Of a DNA stretch of 64,000 nucleotides, positions 25,040 through 34,735 are shown one piece after another. The first letter of the stretch is position 1. Each line of letters opens with the position of its first letter. Both the position numbers and the translations under genes were made by a program. The stretch is from Parelaphostrongylus tenuis (Eukaryota; Nematoda; Chromadorea; Rhabditida; Metastrongylidae), in assembly GCA_019055375.1 (NCBI GenBank), contig JAHQIW010000094.1:1-64000 (forward strand), written 5' to 3'. The notes beneath the pieces are model-generated. The model was not told the origin of the DNA. It saw nothing but the letters and a program-made list of their open reading frames with translations, and did not search any database.

Positions 25040-28000
25040 CTAGAGGAAAGCTGCGGTGATGCCAGCGGATGGTTCACTGATGAAGAGCACTTTTTCTCCC
25101 AAATCTATGGGCTGTGATGCATCGACGAGCGCTACAGCACATCCTCCCCAACCAGCCCCTGTAAGACGAGCGCCATAAGCGCCAGCACTACGGCAATCCT
25201 CAATCAAGTTGTCAAGTGATGTACAGCTACATTCGTAGTTCTGAAATAGAAACCACTCTGATATTGACATAAGCGAATCTCAGTCTTAACTCATAAATTA
25301 ACGTCAAAACTACAACACAGGCCAAAATTCGTATTTTCTAAAATGCATGACTACCTCGGTAATTTGCTGCAAAGACTTCTACCTACACTCATTTTATCGA
25401 CAGCTTATTCAAAAAGTAGCTGTAGCCGAAGCAATTTATGAAAAATTATTCTCAATAATCAATAATTTACAGTAGTCCACTTATAGACGGATATTCCGAT
25501 GTATATCCTAAACGTCGAAATACTAATTTTATTTCTATACTCGACTGCTCTTGAGACCTTGCTCAAAACAATGTAATCAGATAATATATTTCGAGTCATT
25601 AATGGAGTTCGTTATGGCACTTATAAAGCGTTGACACGTGTTTCGGCCTTACTGCCTCTCACAGCACGGTGCCCTTTATTTCAGCCAATTCCTAGTAAAA
25701 GTATATACCTTCTACATTCGAAGGAATCGACGAAGAGATGTTAGAGAATTCGGTACTGTTCCGTTAGACGGCGACAAATGAATAACCGATCTCATTTGCT
25801 GAGCAAAAATTTTTCATAGGACTGTATAACCATTTGAAAGCTTTAATCTCTGGCTGGAGGCCTACCTTGCCGGTTTTTCAAGACACTCTTTTATAACGCA
25901 GTGAAACCCAAAACAATTATGTTACACACGACACGTGTTTTTTTTTCCTTATCTCGGCTATATCTCGCAGACAAAAGTCCTTCCTTAAAATGCTTATACT
26001 TATTCGCTAGCACAAGTATCAAAGAACTCAAAAATTTATTTACTTTCTGAAAAGCTCTTTTGATAGCGCTGTAAGAAAATAACAGATTAGTGCTTTGCAC
26101 CTCGCCGGATACATCTCTTTCTTTAGACTACTATAAATCATTCGATAGCGTAAGTATTGATGATTTCAGCGCTGTGCTATTTTCTGGACATACCGTTTAG
26201 CAGGGAAAATAGGACTGAGTTTTACATATCCAACGACCTGATTCACAAGGCAGGAGTAGGGGAGGGGCAATCAATCGCATCAAACATATTGTTATTCAAT
26301 AAGAAATGTTTTTTCCGCTTTGAAAGAACCTCTAGATAAAACGGTTGACTCTCATACTAATAAAGTTCCTCTACATGTTGATATGCTTTGTGCGTCCAGC
26401 GAGTTATACGTGTGATAAAAGTGAAGGCCAACGGCGAATGTAAGACATAAGTGTGCTTTGGATCTTACAGCGTTACGAAAGAACCTTTTCAAAAACCGGT
26501 CAAGAGGTGTTATAGCCAAAAATGTAAGCTTTTGCATGATTACCAACAATCCTACAAAACGTAACTGTCCAGCGAATGAGATCGGTTTTTCAATTGTCGC
26601 CGTCTAACAAAAAAAGTATCTAGATTTCTTTCTATTTAATCGCTTTTGGCGGTGGTATCGTGTCATAATTTACCCGATGGTGTTGAATGATGAGCAAAAC
26701 TTTTGCGTCAGGCGGGAATTGAACCCGCATTTCACCATATGCGGAGGCTCATGAAGATATTACACTGCACTCGCAAAATGAAAAATCGCCTCATACACAG
26801 ATAAGAGATCACTTTGCGTTCAATGATAACATCACCCGAACTAAGTCGCAGTCGACATTTATATAGAAACGGGGCGTGGACTCATTTATATCAACAACAA
26901 CTCAGCACTTTCATTGGAACTGATAGAGTACAAACTTAAGGTGTATGAGTAGATCAAAACAGCCTAAGCTTTTACAGGTTGGAGATTAACATTAAATGAC
27001 AGATCCCAGGTTTAATAATGTGCTCACCTTTTTGCAGCTCTCATGGCTGTCATACATCAATCGCCCCATCTCAGAAAGGTCTTCTTTCCCACATGCCTGC
27101 TCGAACAGCTCAACACGGCGAGCCTCACTGTACACATGATGTGCTCGTGCACGCAGTTTGAACGATTTCACTTAATCAGCTAAATCGCATTCTGATGTAC
27201 CAAGCGGTGTATTCTGTGGTAGCGTTAATAGAACAATCCACTTGGTTGACACAAGAATCAGTGAAGTGAGTTTCTCTTTTCCAAATGCTTCAGACTCCCA
27301 AAGCAAATGGATGAATGTCGAATAAACTTACAATGTTGTGTATCCGGACTGAGGCATTTCATGAACACTTCTTCCCCTACAACCTCTATTAGTTCTTCTC
27401 GCTTGGCTTCTTCAGGCAGTTCATCACACAATGACAACATCTCCTCGAGTGATTTACCAAGTGTTTCCTCAAATTATCGAAAAATGGCGTAAATATCACA
27501 GACCATAGATAGACATTACAAGAATACTGGTTTCATCCGTAGTATTAACGCTGAAAAACTGATCTGTAAGCAACCGTTGTAAATCAAATGTGTACCTGAA
27601 CATCTTTCAAACGCCAAGACTGAGACATCGAAGCTTTACCGGAGATCTTCAGAAGAAACTGAAGAAGAACGAGAAAGAGTGGAAAACATGAGACAAATAG
27701 ATACCTATGTATTGCAAACACCATTGGGTCGTTTCATAAGTTTTGCTTCTAGAGCAATAAACACCAGATTTATTAACCAAAGATAGATAAAATTGCATGA
27801 TTTTGGTAGCGTTCGATTGTGCATTTTCCTGCGAACATTTTAGGATAGAATTTGCCCGCACTTACTTTAAGATGGAGCTGTCGGGGAAACAAATTCGCCT
27901 GCTTCTCATGCACGAATGCCATCTAAAGGAAGATGTTAGCAGAGCGGCGCGCAAGTTTAATGGACCTTCTTGCGGACGGCCCAAACTTAACTGATCCCCC

Positions 28001-31000
28001 AGACTGTTCTCTTCAGCTTTGAACTACACGAACCACTTCACAGCCGTCCTTTCTGCAACATTATCAACGCCCCAAGCTCCAATAATCTTGCGCTCCGATT
28101 CACTAGCATTTTCTTTTGTACGCCATTTGTGCTTGAGTAGCAAGCAGATTTGTTTCCAAGACAGCTCCATCTTGGAGTAAGTACAAGCATGTTGTATACC
28201 AAAATGTTCGCAAGAAAATGCACATTTCAACGATATTAAAATTATGCAGATTTGATCACATCTGATTAGGAAGTTTGGTGCTTATTGCCCTAATGCCAAA
28301 ACTTATACTACGACCATATAAGTTAACGAGGAAATATATGAATAGGGGCAGCACAAGAAGTAAGTCTTGTACGTACAGCGCAGTTATCTGATGAAAATTA
28401 AAGCAATATAAACTTTCTACTTTTTTTGAATTCCTAAGTGGCGCATTGGTTAGAGGTGCACTTCAACACACACGTAGTCGATGAATCGACAGTTCAGTCC
28501 CGTGCTTGTCGGTGAACTGTTATCCTACTTGTATAGGACGATAGCAGCACTTGACCTAATTCGTCAACAGACCACCGCCAATCATTGTAAAGGGCATATG
28601 TGCATGATTACCTCTGATAATCCTTGACGGAATTGAATGCATGGTGCACCCCTCAAGGATTGATCAACGCCGGGAGCTTCTTCCCTTCACAACTCATTTA
28701 TAACTTCGCTCAAATCCCGATGAAAATACTGGAAGAATACGAAAGAGATTCGTGGACAAAAAAATACCTTAGCGGCCAATCTTCCCTCTACAACTCGCTC
28801 ATTGAATTGCGAAGTTGCCGCCTGTAATATGACGATGATAAAGGAAATTTCGAATGGAAACAATAGAAAATTTCCTTGTTAAGAGTGTCGCCGCAATGCA
28901 GAACTGTGAAGCAAGCATTACTGGGCAAAGGAATAACGCGAGACCGCAGAGGTTCGAAGTCGATACGAACAGCACCACCATCTACGGCCAACACCTATTA
29001 AGAAATAAAGATATTCCTATCGAAATTCATTTTATCTACAAGTTTTCTGCACTGGGACAAACATACTTGGACAGCCTGATCCATGCCTCCTCCTTGAGTG
29101 CCGATAAAGTGTTCCCCAACTGCGCATAGATCGGCCAGCTCTTCACTAATCAAGTAGAATTACGGAAGAGGGTTCTTCTCTGTTATCCAAAAGAAGGAAA
29201 AGAAACGACCCCTCTCGCTGCGTAAAGACTTTTCATTACACTTTTAGTGATCATTAAAAAGCTTAAATCTATAGCCACTATGGTACGTAGCCATTTTTTG
29301 AAAGAGCCCTTTTTTAACGCTGTAACAGGAAGAAAACATCTGTATTCCACACACGCACATTTCTCGCACGATGGAGCTGCCCCATGAAACTATGAGTGAC
29401 CATTCGATAGAGCAAGTTTCGCTGACTCCAACGCTGCACTTCATTTCTGGAAAGAGGGTTTCAGTGCAGTGCAGCAGGGAAAATAAGGTTGAGTTCACAT
29501 ACGTGAGCATTAGCTTTACGACTTATATACGGGCTGGTGAGGAGGGCAGGGGAGCTGCCTTTAGTTTCTATATGACGACCGGTCGATTGTGCTAAGGCGT
29601 TTTACATGTGACGTGCAAGTTTTGTTATTTGATTTGAAACTTTTTCTTCGGAAGAAGCTCCATGTAAAACGTGTGACTCTGGTACTGCAAGATTCTCTAT
29701 ACACGTATATATGCCTTCGAAGCTTCCATCGAAGTTTACAAAAGCAAGCGGCGGGTGTAAAACATAACTTAATTTTGAATGTTACAGCGTTACAAAAGGG
29801 CCTTGTCAAAAAGGAGCATGTGGCGCAGTAGCCAGAGATTTAAGCTTCCAAATGATCATTCATACTCTTACGAAAAGATCTTGTTTAGTGGAGGAAGTCA
29901 GTTCTTCATTTGCTCGCGGACAACGGAAAAGAATCTTGAAGAGATATGAAGCAAAGAATGAGCAACAGAAACACTGATGCATCTAGAACGCTGAGTGGTG
30001 TGCAAAACATCAAACCCTGGCGGTAGTTGAACCCGCGTCTCAGCCATATGGGGGACGCGTGCTAACACTACACCACCGATGCCACCACTTCGCTACCACT
30101 CGTTCTTAGCATCATAATCCTGTTAGAATTCAGTGGAAACAAAGAATTCTTGAAGATGCAGCAAAGCTGTAGCAAGACACTAATAACCAACCGCGTAATG
30201 CCCTCGAAAATCTTGCCGGTGTGGATCATCCAAGTGGTGAGCGCAGCAGCACACACCAATGACGAGCTGCTCGAAAGCCCGGATGACGGTGGGATAGAAC
30301 CTAAAAGAAAATATTTAATGCTTGACACTTCCCAGATGGTTCACAGCCTCATCGTGACTGCGAGATGCTCCCGAGCCTAGGATTGCGAAGTACAACGGGG
30401 GTTCAACCTTTCCAACAGGGTTAGCCTAACTGAGAAGTAATTCGACGTATCCACTTGGAAAGCTCAACTAAGAATAAACTGTACCACGAATGACCGCCGT
30501 CGTAGTCGCTATAGTCGCAAGGTGGTAATCTCCCTTTGATCCACAAGGGGTGGCGACATTTCTATTGTAATGACGACCTGACGAAGCCCCGGCAAGGCTT
30601 GCCGTGAGACCCTGGCGAGCAGAACAGTTAAACCACCACATTTTCAAGGGCTGGAGTTCGCACAATCCGTGATGATGGACCGTTTAAATGGAGTTAGTAA
30701 GCTGATGACATATCTTGGGCCTATCACGACGTCTGGAATGGCACTTATGTAATGCTTCTCAGTGCAGTGCTTGTCTAGACACGTGTTTCGCCAGTACATC
30801 CTCATCTGTAGCACGGTGCTTTTCGGTTTAGTCAATTCCTTGCCAAAGCATAAACCCCATACATATAAAGGAATCGACGCCAACTCAATTAAACCACCGC
30901 ATGTCGATCAATAAGATCCCCGACACTGCATTGAGCAACAGTCGAATGTGTGGGTATGATTCATTTTACCAGCCATGAGTGATTGAGAGCTGGTCACTGC

Positions 31001-34000
31001 AATGAGATGGGACTTCATCACTTTGACTTAAGCTGGTTTGTCAATCGGCGTCGATCCCTTTAAATGTAGGGCATATATCCTCCTGTAAGGGATTGACTGA
31101 ACCGAAAGGCGCCGTGCTACTGATGAGGCTGTAAGGCCGAAACACGCGCTTAGCATTGCATAAGTGCCGTTACACACCCTATGATAGGCTCGAGTAAAGC
31201 AATCAGTTACACCTCTTTTCGCGAGGTCTATAAAAGCACCTGGATGTAATAGCATGTAAATAAGATCGTAAACAGATCATTTTATTTCTTTAGGGGGCGG
31301 CAGTTGATCGATCGATCGCACAGCGCAACTCGAAGAGGGGCGCGATTTTCGTTGATCAATTAGGGTTTTTCCTCTACTTAGAAAAGAAAACCCTAGGTTC
31401 TTTGTGTTACTCTGATACTCCATGATCTTCCCTATAGTTGTATGTTTTTCGTATATATATATATATACAACTTTCTGCGGAAACTCTGTGTACGAAACGT
31501 AAACTTCTTTCCGCTCTTACAGCGTTCAATAGATACCTTTCAAAAAACCAATTACACTTCCGAAATTCTCAAAATTGGGCTATCGAATGACTAATAGAAA
31601 ATAGGTGAAAAAAATTAGAACACGCAGTTGAAATCGCAGAAATTTGAGTTTTCGAATGACTACTAAATGTCTAAGGGAATAATTTTGTTCAGCTAACTTC
31701 AAACAGTCGTGCGCCCCAGCTGGTACACGTCGTCCCTTAGGGATAAGTCTGATCAATCACCAAGAATAATAGGAGATCTCTATAGCTTTGCTATTTGATG
31801 ATTAGCTATCCACAGCACTCAGTTTTATAGGATCCGTAGCAAAGTTTTACTCGGCGGAACCTAGTACTTTTGGCATTCGATTCGCTTACTCGCATTCATT
31901 GCTTGTTTGGGAATTCGTCTTCTTTTTGAATGTCTTAGAATAATGACAGGGCAAATCTTCAGTTTCGAGGATATCCGAGCTGGGGAGGACCTTAAATCGT
32001 CGTTGACTGACTGCTGAAGAGCGTTGAAGGATCACTCCCACGCCGGCGTCGCTAAACACTCGGCCACAGGCTCCAAACTCTGATATGAGTATTACTTGGC
32101 AGTTTATTAATCCGTCTTCCCAGCATCTTTCTTCACTGTGCGGATTCCTCTACTTCTAGCACTCAGTCGTTTTCTCATCTTCTTCTTGAACGTCATAGAA
32201 CAGTGGTTGTCTCGAGGATAGACTGGCTGTGGCGTTTCATAAGACACTGGTTGTTGACTTCCGGAGAGCGTTTGAGGGAGGAGAGGGGACCCTGGGTACT
32301 AATAAATTACAAAAAACAAAAATCACACATTCTCACCAAATACGAGCATGTCGAATCCTATTTGTTCACCTCCTAGTTTGTCCATTATGACTTTCCAACC
32401 GCAAAGGACATAGTCGAACCATTCCGGTGGACAAGCACCCGTCCATTTCGAAGGGAGCTCGACGACGAACTTCCTTAGCGAACTCTCTTTCGCAATGTCA
32501 AAAGAAGAATCATTATCAAAGGACTGATCTACGACGCTCTTAGTATCACAGAGAGAAGTAACCTACTGGTATTGGTCGTCCACGTTTGCGATACGGATTT
32601 CCTTTCTGCCGTTTGGTGCAGACAGGATTTCAGTACCATCCTTGATTGCTATCGGTAGAACACCATAGCCGTGATAGTCGATATGCTCTCCTATAAAATA
32701 TATTGAAAGAAAAGTTTATCAGAGTGCTATGCCTCGGTAAATGATCTCAAGTCCCGCTTATCACATCTAAAGAGAATCGAGAAGACCAAAATGGCGCTTT
32801 TCTGTCCGACGACGACTATGAATATTCGACCCCATCTGCTGGACAAGAACTTTTCATAGGCGTGGCAGTAGTCATTCGAAAGCTTAAATCTCTGGCCAAA
32901 GCTGTACGTGGCCCATTCTCCAAAACACCCTTCTATAACGCTGCGAAATCCAAAATACAATTTGGTTTCACACCCGCCACAAACCTTCATTTTTATCAAA
33001 CGTATAACTCGCTGAAAGCACGAAAAGCATATGAGCGTGTAGAGGAAATTTCGTAGTATCCAAGTCAGTCGTTCTATATGAATTTTTATCCAAAGGGAGA
33101 AAAAATTCCCAATTGAAAGCAAGTTCACTCCACATGTCTAAGGTGCCAGGGCACCGATCGATCGCCCCGCCCGCAGCCCATGAGTTTACCAGTAAACAAG
33201 GTTAGTGTCCATTGGAAGCGTACCATTCACAACTATGAAACCATATGTACATCCTAATCGGGTGATTGAGTGGCACACGAAGGTTAACTAACCCAGTTCA
33301 GGGCGATTTTCCCGCCAGTAAAGCCATTTCACATAGACAAGTACCATGTAGCTTTACGAGTAACCGACAAGAGGTTGCGTACGAGAAGGGGAATAAATGT
33401 GCCCCACTGAATTTCAAAAGCATGCGACAAGGATGGGCACGTACGGCTCAGTGGTTAGAGGTGCCCTACGACACGGACGTTGTTGCTAGTTCGATCCCGC
33501 TCATCAAGTCTTCCCCATCCCTCCGAACGACGAACTGATATCATCAAACTTATCTGGGAGAATGGCAGCACTGATTTGACACAGCGTCAGCCCACCGCAA
33601 GACGAAACGTAAAGGCCAGAAGTGCATTCTGTCACCTCCAACGATTCTCGATGACGTCAAGTGCATTGCATATCCCACAGAGATTGACAAACGCCGAGAC
33701 CTTCTAGCTCTCTGAGAACCAGCGCTGATAGGCAGGCGGCGTCGTGCCGTCATTAGCGCGGCAGTCAGACAAACGGCCAACTCTGCATGTTCGCGCATGC
33801 GTGTCTGGCTCTCTGTCTGCTTACCCACGAGACGCGACGCCGCCGTTACAGTAGCTGAGCGAGATTTTCCGCCGCGCAGTGAGCATCAAAATGACTCTCA
33901 TGGACCACAAAAGGCTAGAGAGCTTTACGTGGTGAGAATAAAATCAAATTCTATTATTTAACTGACCTATAAGGTTGACTCTACCGGGGCAGAACACACG

Positions 34001-34057
34001 GATAGTTGGCAGCACTCCGAATTCAGTCTGGAACCGTGACGCATTCTGCATTTTCAT
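25040..34057 (-). CDS. GALK2: GALK2-like galactokinase / N-acetylgalactosamine kinase (GHMP family)
   Basis: Eleven minus-strand exons: E1 34,057-33,967; E2 32,690-32,567; E3 32,536-32,337; E4 30,300-30,192; E5 29,145-29,067; E6 28,994-28,875; E7 28,821-28,768; E8 27,658-27,596; E9 27,467-27,332; E10 27,170-27,028; E11 25,240-25,040. They sum to 1,320 nt (439 residues plus stop), the normal family length. The enzyme phosphorylates C1 of galactose or GalNAc in the cytosol. Motifs in order: [17 protein letters not shown] (sugar binding, catalytic Arg; GEHIDY is the GALK2 form), [17 protein letters not shown] (ATP loop), [10 protein letters not shown] (catalytic Asp), SPDTQ, and [17 protein letters not shown] (C-terminal GHMP motif). 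All exon phases agree. Oddities: E2/E3 is one open frame interrupted by TAG at 32,565-32,563 unless a 30-nt GT-AG intron is removed, and the intron after E6 starts GA rather than GT. It is either a functional gene with unusual introns or a recently inactivated copy. Confidence 0.9.
25545..25745 (-). repeat. Single foldback arm with decayed hammerhead (family F1)
   Basis: Minus strand around 25,680-25,617 keeps stem I flanks, GGC..GCC stem II, CGAAAC and ACACGTGTC. The CTGATGA core has become CTGTGAGA-like. It lies in the last galactokinase intron. Confidence 0.5.
25760..26615. repeat. Foldback element, terminal repeats GTTAGACGGCGACAA
   Basis: GTTAGACGGCGACAA at 25,768-25,782 reappears inverted near 26,595-26,609. 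Both ends continue as inverted copies through 'ccgatctcatt' and the dispersed arm containing an 'agcttt/tacagcgtt' segment. No transposase is seen. It lies in a galactokinase intron. Confidence 0.6.
26701..26785 (-). repeat. tRNA-like SINE copy (GGTTCAATTCC B box)
   Basis: Minus strand has GCGGGTTCAATTCCCGC, a perfect TpsiC-type stem-loop and B box. It is followed by the 'gttttgctcatca' tail shared with copies at 35,541 and 49,093. Confidence 0.55.
27785..28250. repeat. Mariner-derived foldback element
   Basis: Two inverted arms (27,790-28,010 and 28,020-28,246), each encoding outward-to-inward the N-terminus of a mariner transposase: [22 protein letters not shown] on the plus strand and [24 protein letters not shown] on the minus strand. 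This is the helix-turn-helix start only; no catalytic DDD domain is present. It is a palindromic non-autonomous derivative inside the galactokinase intron between E7 and E8. Confidence 0.65.
28440..28515 (+). repeat. tRNA-like fragment (GGTTAGAGGTGC A box)
   Basis: 'ttggttagaggtgcacttc' and a B-box-like 'cagttcagtcccg' about 45 nt later, as in the copy at 33,433-33,500. A tRNA-derived repeat rather than a gene. Confidence 0.4.
29225..29890. repeat. Foldback element in a galactokinase intron
   Basis: 'gatcattaaaaagcttaaatc' near 29,249 is mirrored by 'gatttaagcttccaaatgatc' near 29,837. The arms contain the same dispersed segment as 25,790 and 32,830. Confidence 0.5.
30005..30090 (-). repeat. 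tRNA-like SINE copy
   Basis: Minus strand: 'ggtggtgtagtgttagcacgcg' A-box region and 'gcgggttcaactaccgcc' B-box region. Same family as 35,541 and 49,093. Confidence 0.5.
30722..30822 (-). ncRNA. Hammerhead-like motif, left F1 arm, mutated core
   Basis: Minus strand keeps GTGCTA, GATGAG, CGAAAC, ACACGTGTC and TAG. The core is CAGATGA (U4 to A) and stem I is interrupted by an insertion. Confidence 0.5.
31108..31168 (+). ncRNA. Hammerhead motif, right F1 arm, intact catalytic strand
   Basis: GTGCTA (31,114-31,119), CTGATGA (31,120-31,126), stem II GGCT-GTAA-GGCC (31,127-31,138) and GAAA (31,139-31,142). Stem I 3' strand TAGCAT is at 31,151-31,156, with an outer GGC/GCC helix. U16.1 at the cleavage site is C, so self-cleavage is doubtful. 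Confidence 0.62.
31815..32080 (-). repeat. tRNA(Ser/Leu)-like SINE copy
   Basis: Minus strand head 'cctgtggccgagtgtttagcg' at 32,071-32,050 followed by the family body with 'ttcaaaaagaagacg'. In the E3-E4 galactokinase intron, next to a second copy. Confidence 0.5.
32085..32290 (-). repeat. SINE-like copy, body only
   Basis: Body strings 'cttctagcactcagtcgtt', 'tcttcttgaacgtc' and 'cgtttcataaga' match the other copies. The tRNA-like head is absent. Confidence 0.45.
32830..33160. repeat. Dispersed foldback arm
   Basis: The clearest copy of the arm shared with 11,960, 25,790, 26,390 and 29,225. It is open for about 60 codons in one frame, but that frame is not maintained in other copies and it is not taken as a gene. 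It lies in the E1-E2 galactokinase intron. Confidence 0.45.
33433..33500 (+). repeat. tRNA-like repeat
   Basis: 'ggctcagtggttagaggtgc' (A box) and 'agttcgatcccgc' (B box) at tRNA spacing. The acceptor stem does not close, and a related copy is at 28,440. Confidence 0.45.
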
Positions 34058-34067
34058 TTGTCCTTGT

Positions 34068-34082
34068 CTGAATGAAAATTAC
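34068..34082 (-). promoter_or_regulatory. Probable spliced-leader or 5' splice acceptor of galactokinase
   Basis: Minus strand reads a pyrimidine-rich tract ending TTTTCATTCAG at 34,068, ten bases before the ATG at 34,057. That spacing is typical of nematode trans-splice acceptors. The frame upstream of the ATG stays open across it, so an additional upstream exon cannot be excluded. Confidence 0.5.
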
Positions 34083-34204
34083 ACAGCATGAACTGTTGAA
34101 CAGCTCGATTGTGCCAAAATCGTTAAGTTGCTCAAAAAGAAGGAAATAAACAAGAAAAAGTCTGTTCGATAGGTTGTGTAAAAAAATTGGCGCCTTTCTG
34201 ATTT

Positions 34205-34735
34205 TTTAAGTGATTTTTGCAATGAAATTTGCATGACTTTGGTATCGTTCAAATGCGCATTTTCTTGCGAACATTTTCGTATACAACTTGCCTGTATTTG
34301 TTATAAGATGGAGCCATCTTGGGTACTACTTCGTTTGCTATTCATACACGAATGGCGCGTTGGGGACAATGGTAGTGAAGCGGCGCGCTGGGGCAAAGGT
34401 AGTGACGCGGCGCGCAAGATTAATGGAGCTTGAGGCGATGAGGACGGTTGCAGTGAGGGCGACTAGGAAGTGATCCGCGAAGTCTGAAGCTGAAGAGAAC
34501 AGGAGGATCGATAACGCTCCTGTCGTCCTCAGGAAGCTCCATTGGTCTTACGCGCCGCTTCACTACCATTGTCCCCAACACGCCATTCGTGCATGAGTAG
34601 CAAGAGAATCTGTTCCCACGACAGATTCATCTCAAAGCAAGTATGGGCAACTTGTATACGAAAATGTTCGCAAGAAAATGCGCATGTGAACGATGCCAAA
34701 ATGATGCAGTTTCATTGCAAAAATCACGTAAATAA
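34205..34735. repeat. Mariner-derived foldback element upstream of galactokinase
   Basis: Arms at 34,212-34,445 and 34,520-34,733 are inverted copies, starting GTGATTTTTGCAATGAAA and ending in its complement. Each arm encodes the mariner N-terminal helix (MEPSWVLLRLLFIHEW..AARKINGA on the plus strand). A 'gcggcgcgc' motif is duplicated in the left arm. Same family as 27,785-28,250. Confidence 0.65.

Larger units (their letters stand above)
30700..31205. repeat. Palindromic foldback carrying two hammerhead arms (family F1)
   Basis: Left arm about 30,700-30,895, right arm about 31,045-31,205. They pair from 'ataagtgcc' at the outside to 'aaaggaatcgacg' against 'cgtcgatcccttt' inside. It lies in the galactokinase intron between E3 and E4. 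Confidence 0.65.

Noticed and set aside
32830..33128. ORFs of 64 and 133 codons in both directions
   Set aside because: The sequence is a dispersed foldback arm found at several other places where neither frame is kept open.
33550..33828. Arg-rich 92-codon minus-strand ORF
   Set aside because: It lies in a galactokinase intron in a locally GC-richer stretch, with no motif or splice signals in support.
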